Shown in pieces: positions 1 through 11,900 of a stretch of DNA of 64,000 bases. The stretch's first letter is position 1. The number at the start of each line of letters is the position of its first letter. The translations under genes and the position numbers were made by a program. Below the pieces are notes generated by a model that was given only the letters and a program-made list of their open reading frames with translations, ran no database searches and was not told the DNA's origin. This DNA is from Gavia stellata (lineage: Eukaryota > Chordata > Aves > Gaviiformes > Gaviidae), in NCBI RefSeq assembly GCF_030936135.1, contig NC_082598.1, forward strand, positions 10,234,687-10,298,686, written 5' to 3'.

Positions 1-2037
1 ATTGAAGGAGACTGTCGCTGACATTAGAGCCAGGCAGCTGCTTTTAATGCTCTCACAACATTATATTTCACACTTTTTACTGAAGGAAGCCTAATGGAAT
101 TCTTTTGTTGCCACCTAGCTGTGAAGATCACTTCCACAAGCTGATAAAATGTGCTTTATTTTTCATTCAAAGTAAATGCTACGGCAGTCCACAGAAGTAA
201 TATAGGACTCATGCTCCTGTTAAGGAACATAGGAGAGTGAAAAGAAGGAACAATAGCAGAACTACAGAGAAGAGGCAACTATGGCACTTATGTCTAGCAG
301 GGGATTGTAATACTTAAAATGACAAACCCTTGGTGGCAGGGAGTTTATCTTCCTTTGTGGTTGTTCAGCATTCTGTTGCATTGTATTCCAGAACAACAAA
401 GCCAAGTGGTGACTCTAACACCTGGGTTTTGCAGAAGCTAGCAATTAACAGGGCTGACAGCCATGGTCTGGGATATTGCGTCGCTGAATAGTACCTCTTA
501 ACCTTTTTGATGTGTCTTGTGTTTTGAGAATTAAAAAAATCCAACACATCATTAAGGAAATAGATAGGCAGGTGTATTTACATAGGTAGTATGGAAATTT
601 CAAAACCCCATCATACTGCATGCTTCTTCCCTTGTGATGTTGGGCCCCGTTTTCAAAATTCTTACTGAATTGCAATCAAGCTGATTCATAACTACTTCCT
701 TCTCCATATTTTCCCTGCTCTCAAATGAAAGGACCAAGGAATAGAGCAATCTCAATAATCCAGCTGTAGAATTCTTACCTTCAGAAGTCACAAATAGCCC
801 TATTGCTACTTTAGGATCTGATGCATAAAGTCATCTTCATAATCAATGTTTTGAGGAACACAAGAGAATGTGAGTCTTTCTGGAAAAATATCAATATATT
901 CCTATATTCATACTTTTATGTCAATATGGCCTATTGATTTTTCAGTGATAGCAGGTCTTGCAACAGAATACACAGAATAACATTAAAAATACCATGTTCC
1001 TCCTGACAAATGTGAATAGCTTGATGCTGGAGGCAGCAGACCCTATCCAGAACCACTCTACCCCGAGCCACTGGAGCACCTTCTCTAGTATTCCTCTTCC
1101 AGCAACGTGCTACACAGAAATCTGAGAAGATCCAACACAGAGCCAGCACGGGTCTGGTAGGCCTTGTTAAGTGTTACATTACAAAAGCAGCTGTAGTGCC
1201 GTTGGAGCCAGGTGGGCTCTGAAGCAATACAGCTGCATTCGTTCACACTGCTGCCTCAGGTAGTGTGTGTGGCACAGACCATCCACAGCCTGGTTAATCC
1301 ACGCACAGATAATTGAGAATCAGCAATGCCTCTACTCTCATCCGGCTCCACAGAAACACAGCTACATGAATAATTCATGATTCATTCATTTACACATTTG
1401 TTCCACTATTTGCAGCCAGGAAGACAAGGGTAAGTGATCAAGACTGACTTTTAAATCATCTAACAAAACATCTTAGGAAATCAGAGGTTTCACCTATCTG
1501 ATCGTAGCGACAGACTCGTTAAGAAACCCTTTTAGTGCCGAAAGCTGCACATTCCAGGTCTCATTTCAGTGTAAATGGCCAGACCACAAACCCCTTCACA
1601 TGCAATTACGGTGTAAGGAGGCCCAGATTACCTGGGGAAGGCTGAGGGGTATCAGCCCTGCGCTGAAGCATCGGGCACAGGGTGCTCACACCTCGCGTGA
1701 CACAGTCGCTGCCGGGTGGCACTTGGCTCCCTCTTCCAAACCAGCCCTGCCAACGTGGCAAAGCCCTCCTTCAGTGACTGCCCGACCTGCCGGCCACCGG
1801 GCAGTGAGAAAGGCCGGATGACCCTTGTGTATGGCGAAGCAGTTGGGCAAAACGCTTTTCGACAGTGAGTTTGATACCAAAGACTCAAACAATTTAGTTA
1901 GCATACAAAGAACAGACCCCTTGTGCAAAGTTTGTACAGATGAGTTAAGAAGATACTGCGTCACACAAACTGAAATAGGCGTTAGTTTTCCTGGAAACGG
2001 GCTGGCTGTGGCGACTGGCTGTATTGGGTTATGTTGA
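1..2037. other. non-coding flank, nothing recognised
   Basis: This is AT-rich sequence with only short, unconvincing open frames (all under about 165 codons and overlapping on both strands). I see no RNA gene, no recognisable protein domain and no clear repeat family. It lies upstream of the solo LTR and the CpG island, so it is most simply read as the intergenic flank 5' of RNF4. Confidence 0.5.
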
Positions 2038-2530
2038 TGTTGTTTACCTGGAGGTAAACAGTGTACTGAGATGCAGCACCTGATACAGCCTCTGGGCCTC
2101 CTGATAATGGCTGATATGCAAACTTGAGACTTGGCGTTGTTTACATACCAAACAGCAAAGTCAGTGAAATGCCCCAAATGGGTGCCCTAAGGCTGACCTA
2201 CCTCATTATAATGTTAAAAACCACACCTCCCAGCTAGAAAAGCCCCCAACCCAAATAAGCCCCCTACTCTCTGGGCATGTGTGGTGAATTAAAAGAGAAC
2301 TGCATCTTTAAGATGAAGTAAGAAAGATACTAACCAATAGTTCGTTAAGGGGTGGGACCAGTAGACATAACCAGCTTTGTTAACTGTTTAAATACTTGCC
2401 ATGATTTCAACCGGGTGTGCACGCTAGGAGGAAAAATCCCCCGTGCACCCAGCGCTGCAATAAACCAATGTCGGCTTTCTAAACTGTCATTTGGTTTGGA
2501 GAGTTTTCTAGGTTACGATTTTCGGTAACA
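2038..2530 (+). mobile_element. solo LTR of an endogenous retrovirus (fossil)
   Basis: A segment of about 493 bp begins TGTTGT and ends GGTAACA, giving the TG...CA inverted termini of a retroviral LTR. It is flanked by a near-perfect 6-base target duplication (tgttga before, agttga after). A TATA-like TTTAAATA lies near 2387, and a polyadenylation signal AATAAA at 2459-2464 is followed by a U5-like tail, which gives a U3-R-U5 order on the plus strand. No internal retroviral sequence adjoins it, so it is a solo LTR left by recombination. The family is probably an avian class II or III element; I cannot name it more closely. The exact 5' boundary is an inference from the terminal repeat and the duplication; a start near 2212 is the alternative. 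Confidence 0.6.
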
Positions 2531-2779
2531 AGTTGAGGGCATCAAAGCACCTCTGCAAATGTTTGTAATGAATTACGTAGGGGATCTGGACTAACTATGC
2601 CACAGGCAACAGTTAACGATCTCCCGAGGCGACGGCGCTGATGAGTTTTGCTCAGTGCATTGGAAACACTTCCAGAAGACTGACATGGCGGGGGGTTACC
2701 CCCAAAAGCTCATACACACAACACTGTCTCTGGTACCGCAACATCGCAGAACACAGCAAAAGCACAGTCCTGCCTCGGC

Positions 2780-3760
2780 CGCCCCTTTCAGGGTCCGTCA
2801 GAGCTGAACTACCCCTGGGACCGAGGAAAGGTTTCCACGGGGCAGCCGCCCCCCCTCAGCCGCCGGGCGGGGGCAGCAGGCCCCGGGCAGCGCCGCACAG
2901 GCCGCACGCCCGCTCCGCCCCCAGCTGCGCGCGAAACCACAACTCCCAGCACACCCCGGGGCCGGATAAGAGGTGGGGCCGCTCTTCTCACCGCTTCCTA
3001 ATGGACGTGCGCGGCAGCCATTCCGTGAGCCGCAGGATCGCGGTCCCCCCAATGGCAGGAGAGCGGAGGCGGGCGTTGCCCTACGCCGCTGCCGGGCCGG
3101 GCGTTGGGGGTGAGTGCTGCAGGCCGGGGGTCTCTGTCGTGGGGGTGGGAGCGGCGCCCGGGCGCGGCACCGGCGCCCCCGGGCCCGCTCTGCCTTTCTG
3201 AGGTCCCCGGGGCGGCGGGCGACAGGTGAGGGGGGCGGGGAGGGAGCCGCGCCCGGCCGCGGTGGGGGAGGGGCGGGCCGGGCCGGCGCTGAGGGGAGCG
3301 GGGAGAGATGGGGCTTCTTCCGCCGGTGCGGGCAGCTGGGCCCTGCGCGGCGGGGCCGGGGCGGCGCCGCCTCCTTCTCCGGAGCGGGGACGGTGACGGT
3401 GACCCGAGCCCCTTAGCCCGGGCGCGGAGCGGGGGCACGGCCCTGCCCGCCGCTCTGGCAGTCCTGAGGGGCTGCCCCGGGCCTGCCCTCGCTCCGCCCG
3501 CGGTGTCCCTGTGTCGTGGCCCGCTTCCCTCTTCCCCCGGCCGTGTGTTACTTTTATTTTTTCTTTTCCACCGCACTGGGGGGTCTCCCGGGCCTGCGAG
3601 CGCAGCTGCCCGGCCCTCAGGGCCGGCCCCGGCCGGGCGTGGCGGCTCCCCTCATCGCCGGGCGGCCGCCAGCGCTGAGATCTGGGGGCCAGCTAGGCCT
3701 GCGGCCGTTTTCTGCCCCGTATTCCCTCGAAAGGGAGACTAGCTGGTCCCTGCAGCCAGG
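2780..3760 (+). promoter_or_regulatory. CpG-island promoter, probable RNF4 promoter with non-coding exon 1
   Basis: About 1 kb of very GC-rich sequence is dense in CG dinucleotides, in sharp contrast to its AT-rich flanks. It lies about 5 kb upstream of the RNF4 start exon on the same strand and contains good splice donors at 3110 (GGGGG|GTGAGT) and 3226 (GACAG|GTGAGG). Either could end a 5'-untranslated exon 1 that splices to exon 2 at 8763. Vertebrate RNF4 is broadly expressed from a CpG-island promoter with non-coding first exon(s), which fits. The long open frames here on both strands are expected from GC-rich sequence and are not taken as genes. The island occurs once in the window and is not copied with the tandem RNF4 units. 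Confidence 0.7.
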
Positions 3761-6700
3761 CTGCTCTGCCTCTTGTGGTGCTCGCTGGGTCATAGACTGC
3801 GTTTGCTGCGAGGGCCGTTCAGAGGGTGTCCTGAAGTGGCTGAGAGAGACAAGTGCTGAGGAGGAGGCGATGGCGTTCCCCCTCTCCTCAGTAGGAAGAG
3901 GGGTGGCTCAGCACACGCAGTAGATTTAGCTGCGTGAAGTTGTTAGTCTGTCCTCCCATTTTGTGTGACAGCAAGAGCAGAGGGACTGCTTCTCTCCTAC
4001 TTCGGCGTCCCCTACACCTCCATTACAGGACGTGAAAAGACTCAATTTCTTTTTCCTTTTTCTCTATCTGATTTTGGGACTATGGAAAGTCCGCTGTAGC
4101 CTCTCTCAGAGAAACTTCAGCACATAAGAGCAGTGAGGACCTTTTCTTCGGCCAGTCTTGCTTTTTTTGTTTTTTGTTTCTGAAATAGGACATCTAACCA
4201 ACTAAAAGTTTCGGTGTGTTTTGTTCTCTGGGTGTTTTCTTAGCTTCTTTGTTTTGTTTTGGATTTGTGCGGGTTTTTTGATGATGTTAGTTTGGGTTTT
4301 TTTTTTTTGTTAGGCTGGTCATAAACATGTCTTATTTGTCTGTAGATGTAGCTGACTGCTTAGAGCAGGCAAGCTAGTGTGTCTCTATGTTAGGCTGTTT
4401 ATCTCTCATCTTCACTCTTTTTATAATGCCTCTCACCAGGCTTTTGTAGTATGGGACTGCTTGACGTAATTTGGATAAAACATAATAGACTCAGCTTTTG
4501 TTTTCACTAAAGTTGGTGTAGTGCATCTGAAAAAATGAGACTGTCTTTAAAGGTACTGGAAATACACATGATGGGAAAATTTTGAAAGAGTAAAATGGCA
4601 GATTACCGTTCCCTGTGATAAAAAATTTTAAGAGTATCACTTTGTGATCTATATGTGCATATTCTGACCACAGAAATTTTTTTTATACATGCTGCATCTT
4701 TGATACTGGGTTTCCTGTTAGGAGTGCAAAGAGAGGTCTTAAGACTGGAAATGAGAAGCAAAGTCTTAAAGGCATAACGTATCATGTTTTGACAAATACA
4801 ATGTTTTTGTCACCTGTTCCTTGCACACACAAAACATTTTGCCTGACATTATTGCTTTCTTCGAGTAGTTACTTTAGTATATTTGTATTGTTTGGGATGA
4901 TTATGAAGTAAAGTCTTGTTTCTGTTAGTCAGACATGGTAAAAATGTCAACTTGCTTAAGCTAATTTGCCTCAATCCATGTTAAGCATGTGGGAGACTGA
5001 GACTTGGTTTTCAGAGTGGTATAAGAAAAGTTTTCAATGTGTGTTGCCTAGAGAATCCACTTTTTGGAATTATAATTCAAACATGTTAAATTAGGTCAAC
5101 TTTAACTCAGTGAAAATGTTAACTTTTTTATAGAGGAAAAAACTTTAACAGGAGACTTAATATTTATTCCCATATTAATAATTTCTTTTACTCCTAGTGT
5201 AAACATTCTTAATTTAAATGGCTTGAGAAAAATAAAGGTAAAGTATCTACCTGTACAGAGAAAGCTTGGTGGCTCTAGTCCTTGAAAAGCTAGAATAAAC
5301 CTTGAACTTTGTTACGAGGACAACACTACTTGAGCCCTCGGGAGAGCTAAATGACAGGAACAATAACTGCATGTGCAGAGCTCTGCGTATGAGAGGAAGG
5401 GGGAGTGGCTTTTCCTGGTACTGTATCATCCTGCGGTGATGCAATAAAAAGTCTGTAAAAGTTAAAAGTATTTATTGTCTTGCTAAGTTTTGTTTACCTC
5501 TGTTCTTGTGCACTACTAACTTGATCTGTGGGGTATTCAAGAAAGTAAGCTTTGCTTCATTTTTGCTACCCATTCTCACAGTTCAGGTAATTAACTTTCA
5601 AAGAAGTTTTCTGAGTAAGCCAATAACATGTGGAAGTCTATATCCCCACAGAAGAGGTTTGTTCTTACAAGAAAAAAATGTTGCTGGATCATGAGACTCC
5701 TTCCATAGCCTTAATAAATTCCAGCAGTCTGGTTTTCCTTACAAATATGACTCTCCTGAGCTGTTGATACTGATGAACCTGCTTATGATGATTTATTTTA
5801 AGGTGGTTTTACAGTGATGAGCTTCCCTATCGGTATCCATTCTCAGCTTTCTTCTTCAGAAGAGCTTCTGAAGAGGTTAAGATGTGAACCATTAGCAGCT
5901 AGAACATTTGTGCCTTATGTATACTCTCTGTATTAAGCATAAAGAAAGCCTACTGCTAATGTTGTAAGATTCTGAAAATTAAACCATCTGAATAGCAATG
6001 GTGCTCCCTGGCACTTAGTTCCAGAAATGGCTGTGTTGTGTGTTGCCTTTGAGGTCTGATATTAGATCCTCTGAGACATGTCGTAGTAATCCTCTAAATA
6101 ATCTGTTCCTTGGTATCTTGGTAAAGAAGTGTGTTAATATTTAATGTGGGTAAGGTGGTCTTAGCATGATAGGTCTTCTGTTGTGTATTACTTTGGTTTT
6201 CTTTTCACCATAGTTTTTGAATTTAAGGTTTTTTGTTTGTTTGAGGTTTTTTGTTTTGTTTTGTTTTTTTCTTCTGTGATAGCTCTTCTTTGGCACTTAA
6301 GCCACTTGTGTCCAAAAAGAATCTGTGCAGCACTTTGTGTCTGGAGTCATCCCAGGTGCTTGCTCCCCCCAATATTTTTAATGCTTTCTAAAGATACTTT
6401 GTCAACATAGCATTGCACTGGGTTGTATTCAGTGTTAAATCCGAAAAGCGGAGAGTCTTGTGACACCTTCTGGGTGTTTTGCATCCAAAGCCGTGCTGTC
6501 TAGTGAATATATCAGAGTTGTTTTTTGCTGTCTTTCATCAGTGCAGATAAGTCAGCATATCAGATTGCTCTAACAGGTTCTATTAGAAAAACAATTCTAA
6601 CAACTTGGCATTTAAAGTAAGCTTACATAAAGTTTGTTTCTTTGTAATCCTCAGATGTGTGTACCAACTAACACTTCCTAGCTTTTTAATGTCCAAGTAT

Positions 6701-8762
6701 TTTTTCCAATTCCATATCTGAAGGGAAGCAAGGAAAATGTCTCTTGCCTTTCTTGATGAAATAAACTTATAAAGACTCTTAATGGCATAACTTCTTAATA
6801 TACCTCATATGTTTCTCAGTCTCGTTCATCCTCCTGCTGTGTGCAGAAAACTGCTTTGTCTCAGTTATTTGAAGTTTCAGTTGTAGCTGTTAGATGAAGA
6901 TGGTAGCTTGTCTTTGAGCAACTAGTTTGAAAGAGCAGATATGCTAGGTTTAGGGACGATTCTCTCCCTTTCCCCCATCTCTCGTGCTGTGTGTCCTCCT
7001 CCTTTCTTCACCTTCCTCTTCCCCTTGTCTCGAAAAAGATCCAAAACCAAACCTATGAATAATAATCATATTGAGCAAGGAACTCCTATAACACCTAGAA
7101 AATGTGCTTACAGAACACTCTGTCTGGTTTGTTTTGTACGAGTGCAGAATTAGGTATGGTCTTATTTTAAAAGTTCTTGTTTGGTATTCCAAAAATTCAG
7201 TGAAGTGAGTAAAATTAGGATCTTCCCGATAATGTTGGTAAGGCTGGCAGAAAAGCTTTCTTCCTTAACAGGTGAAATGAAATCTAGACCTTAAGAATAG
7301 TGGGGTGAAGGGTACAAACAGAACTCACATTACCTGGTCACTGAATGTTATGAAAATGGTTGTGTAGGTGAGTCCTGTACTGAGGAAGCAGGAGACTGAA
7401 AGTCAGTTCCCAGCTTTCTCTGATAGCAAACTCTGAGCCTTAGTCTTCAACATCTCAGGTGAGAACATGAGGCTGTTGCTCACATTTGAAAGAAAAACTC
7501 TTGAAAAACTATACATGTAAGTTTTTAGTTTTTTAAAAAAATCTTACAGCTGAGGTTCATACTGGGAGAGGAAGTTATGCATATGAGTCCTGAAGAAAAA
7601 AAAAAAAGCATGCTGATGTTCATTTTAGTTTTTGCAATCCAGTGCCAGTTTTAAAATGAGAGAAAATTGATGAGTGGCGCATTGTGTTGCTTAAAACTCT
7701 GTGTGTCTATGTATGTACATCTTCGGGCTTAGTAAAAGTACCAAGTTTAGTGTGAGGTTTTTGTCAAGCATGTTTTATTTTAATCATGTCACAATTCAGT
7801 GTTAATGGGTCTCTTAAAGGAAGTGATTTAAGAAATACAGAGAGAAAGTTTAAGAGGAAAAAAACTAGTCAAGCTTCCTTTAACTCAAGGTTATGATTGA
7901 CTACCAGTGCCAATCCCTCCCACTGCATGGTCCCACTGTTCCTTAATATGAAAACAGGTCATAGTGTGTGTGCTGGTCTTTGCAGTGTAGATCAAGGGTA
8001 CTATCGGGAAGACAGTTCTGCAGTTCTTGATTAACATGATTAAGTTTTTTTTCTTGTCCCTCTACTGTCTCCCCTCCCCGCCCCAGCTCCTCCTCATTGT
8101 GCGTTGGACACAGGGTAATTGTACCATGAGAAAGCTTTAAGATGTGAACTTCAGTACTCATAACCGGCTTTATGCTTGTTTTTCACCCCTTCCCACATAG
8201 CAGTTTGCTGTCTGGTGGGTAGGGGCATGCACACCCACAGTTACCACAGAGTAGCTGCTGTAAACTTGTATTCTCTTGCAGATCCGTGAGTATTTCTAAA
8301 CTGAAATTTCTCTACTCCCCTTGCTTTAGATTCCTCTCAAGCTTTTCAGTTCCCACCTGTTGGAATCTGGAGATGGGCTGGAGAAGAGAACAGCTTATCT
8401 GGAATTTTGTGTTCTCGGAAGATGGCCACTTATGACACAATTCCCAGTAATTCCTGCCCACACACAAACGTTGCCTCGAGAGCCAAGTAGTTGCTTTTAG
8501 TTAAACTGCATTGGGATTCCTCAGTACTTTGCTGGTTTGCTAGCAAACTGGCTTATTCGGGTGTCGTGTTTAGGAAATGGGTAAGAATGACTGAGGCTTC
8601 AGGCCCAGCTGCAGGTGTCTGAGGCTCAGCTACCAAACTCTGGGACTTCCCCTCCAGCTTTGGACAGAAACTGGTGACTCAGGAATGGGACTCTTGGGGA
8701 GGGGGTGTATTTCAGAGAACAAGCGTTACGGATAGGTAATCTTCTCTCTTCTTTTCTTGTAG
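3226..8762 (+). other. RNF4 intron 1 (copy 1)
   Basis: This is T-rich non-coding sequence between the CpG island and exon 2. No gene or full transposon is visible. From about 7330 to 8160 it is recognisably but distantly related (roughly 15-20% different by eye) to the sequence upstream of copies 2-4 (for example 19300-19830 and 21790-22350). From about 8465 onward the identity to those copies jumps to roughly 98-99%. A CAG|GTGAGAA donor at 7457|7458 is conserved in all copies and could end an alternative 5'-untranslated exon. Confidence 0.6.
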
Positions 8763-8921
8763 GCTTGGAAGAACATTGTTCTCAGATACGGAGAAATCGG
8801 GGCTTTTGAACGGTGTACTCCCTAAAGGAGGATAAGGAATTGATAGCTGCAGCTTCCTTGCAATCCATTTTTTGGTATTTGCACCTCTTGCTTTTTCTGA
8901 GGTTTTAGATCAAGAAGCGCC

Positions 8922-11900
8922 ATGAGCACAGTAAGTACTTTACTACTCAATGCAAACCTGATTCTTACAACGCGTTGTTTATGGTACTTCTAGAAACGAT
9001 TGTAAGAGTTTGCAGTAAATACACTGCAAACACAGTTTACAGTTTACGCTGTAAACCTCATGTAACTTCATGTTCTGTGACGCTTAAGACTTTTCATCTC
9101 TCTCGGTGCTAGCAATAGTTGAGAAATGCTTCCAAGGTGAGCAAAAACCTTAGCTCAGGCTGATTCCAATGGTCGGCTGGAAGCTAACATCCGATGTCAT
9201 TGCGAACGAGTCTTCTCGTTTGCAGCCTGCCACGATATGTTTTTCCTTTGTGACCCAACCGGTAAGAGATCTGGGGCCATGTCTTTTCCTTGATGGGACG
9301 CGTGCAGGGAGGAACGACCCATGCCACCATTCGTTGCATATTACAGCCTTTCAGGGGAGTGTTCTGTGTCTCCTTGTGTGCCTTCTTTGGTGCTGCAAAG
9401 ATGAGGGCCACGTTAATATTACTCCTCAAGAGAATGCTGAGGCTTCGTTCTCCCTTAGACTCAACGGAAGCGCCGTGGAGGAGCAGTTAATTCTAGGCAA
9501 GCTCGGAAACGGAACAGGCTGATGGCTTCTTCTACTGCAGAAATGGCTTCAGAAGCAGAGCCAATAGAACTTGAGGAGAGTGGTAAGCTTTCTTTTTAAC
9601 TTGGGAAGGGCAGAAATTGCTTCTGCAGGGTTGGGGTCCCACTTACCGTGTATTGTTGCCATTTGCTAGGCCCTTTACTGGGGAGGAAGGGAACCTCTGA
9701 TTTTAGAAAGTGTCTGGTATGGCGTCTATAAACAACACGGCTACTGACAGCTGTTTGAGTTTGTTGCTGAGGTGCGATACATTCACCACTAGTGAGAGAT
9801 GAGTTGTGTAAGAAAGGTACTCAAGTGCTGCTCAAACATCAGGATGTCTAGTCTGATGAGCTGGGAGTTCCTGCAGCTGCCACTACAGGTAGTGGCAAAC
9901 TCAGTTTGGGAACTCCTAAGTTTTAGGAGTATAATTAAATGTTTGTCTTTAGTCATACCCCGTCCCTCAAGGGAGAGGCAGTACTTGCTCAGTACACTTT
10001 TACAAAAAGTATCAGAATTTAAAAAGCCTCCTTGACCTCCTAATTATATTTAAATTTCCTTCTGAAATCCTAGTAAAGATTAAAAGTAACTGTTGGTCTC
10101 GACATAATTATAAAGCTTTTTCAGTTTTTGCTGTGCATTTGATTATGAAAGGTTGGAAGAGACATGAGAGCAAAATTTACAGCACAGTATTGTTAAGTTA
10201 TTATATCCTATATGAGTCATGTTTTATTCTGTGTGATAAACATTCTCCTCTCTTAGATGAATAATCTGTTGCTGTGTACCTCCCACAAGCTGTTGTCGTA
10301 CAACAGAACTGTACGAGGAGCTCAGCTGCTGTTCCTCTTGCATTGCAACTTGCAGAAGGCAGCCGTGGTAATGCTCTACGTGCAATTGTTGAGCACAAAG
10401 CTTGAGTGAAATGTTGGATACGTTCCTGAAGAGAGGAGGGATAGGGCAAGGTTGAATCGTACCTCAGCCTCTTACGTAGTGGCAGGCAACTTTATTCCTC
10501 TGCGATCTCTGATCTTGATTCTGACATTGTGTTTTGAAGCTGTTGAAGAAGTGGTAGATCTCACGTGTGAATCTTCGGATCCTGTAGTCGTTGATCTAAC
10601 TCGCAATGATTCTGTTGTGGTAAGTAGTGAAGGGCACGCTTATCTAAATCTTGTGGTCAGATGAGGTTTGTATGGTGCTCCCTGATAGAATCTGGCTTCA
10701 AGGATAAGTTTTAAGGTCAAAGTTGACTTGTCGGTGCACGAAAGCCACACGTTACAGGTCAACACCGAAGCTGCTCTGGAGGTGCACTTGCAGAGGGTAA
10801 TCTAAAATAGCTCTTTGCTCCAGAGCTCGGGGAGAATAGATACCAGTCGTGGGTAATGTAACAGAGGGAGATGCAATTTGAAGTTGAAGCTATTCCCGAT
10901 ATATCAAAGGCATAGGCCAATGATTTAAATAAACCGTGAAGGAGGTAACAACAGTTAGTCTTTGACATCACAAGTATGAAGAGTTCAGCTGCAGCATCGG
11001 TTTAAGGCTCTCCTGTCAGAGAGATGCCAAGCGCAACCGTGGCTGACTGTGGTCCAGACTAGTTCAGTTTATTGCTGCAAGAAGTCTGAAAACAACCCAC
11101 TTTTTCCTACTGCTATTTTTAAAGCAAGAGTCGTATTCGATCCAGTCCAGTTTATAACCTCAGTCTCGGGGTGCCGCTGCTGCCGTGCGGGACCAGCAAC
11201 AGGCAGCAGGAAGAGCATGGGGGTATCTCCTGCTGGGATTGTTCCTGAGCCTTTGCAAAGGACAGGCCTGGAACTTTACGGCATAACCTGCATCGCCCCA
11301 GCTCTAGTTCCACCAAAGATGATAGCGGGTTTGGGGTTTTTTGTCTTCAGCAGCTGTTAATGCAATTTGAAGCGTTTATGGCTATCACACCTGAATTTGC
11401 CCGTTTGAGGGAGAAAGAGGGAAAGAATCTCCTCCAGCCTAAATCCGGGTACTGACGCTGGGGAGCGGGGAGGCGAGTGGTCAGATGGTCCGGAAGCTGC
11501 CTCCATTTCTATCCCTTTGCAGCAGCAGCGTGAGCAGAACCAGCAGCGAGCGCTCACTTATTTTCAGGGCGGCAGCTAATTTGCTGCTACGTTTAACATT
11601 CTTCATCAAAATAAGAGCGTGACAGCCCACCATTCTTGGCTTGTTTTGTTCTAACTGCTTAGCTTATCAGGTGTTTGTATGTAACACTGCGGACGCACAC
11701 CGAAGTCTAATTGTATTTTCTTTTCTCTCCCTTCCCATGTGTATTGATGCAAGATTGTTGAAGGTGAGTCGACGTTTTTACAATTAATAGGGGAATTGTC
11801 CTAAACTTATTTTTTTTTTTTAATTTTCCAACGAACTTGAGCAGCATGGATTGAAACTGCATTTACCAAAAGGCAGAGGACAGTGCTAAAGTATCTGGCC

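Noticed and set aside
2641-3923. Several 100-190-codon open frames on both strands
   Set aside because: They lie in the CpG island, where stop codons are rare by composition. They are Pro/Arg/Gly-rich with no domain.
9169-9522. 117-codon open frame overlapping exon 3 (also at 25626, 35666 and 45976)
   Set aside because: It reads exon 3 in the wrong frame through intron 2; it repeats only because the DNA is duplicated.
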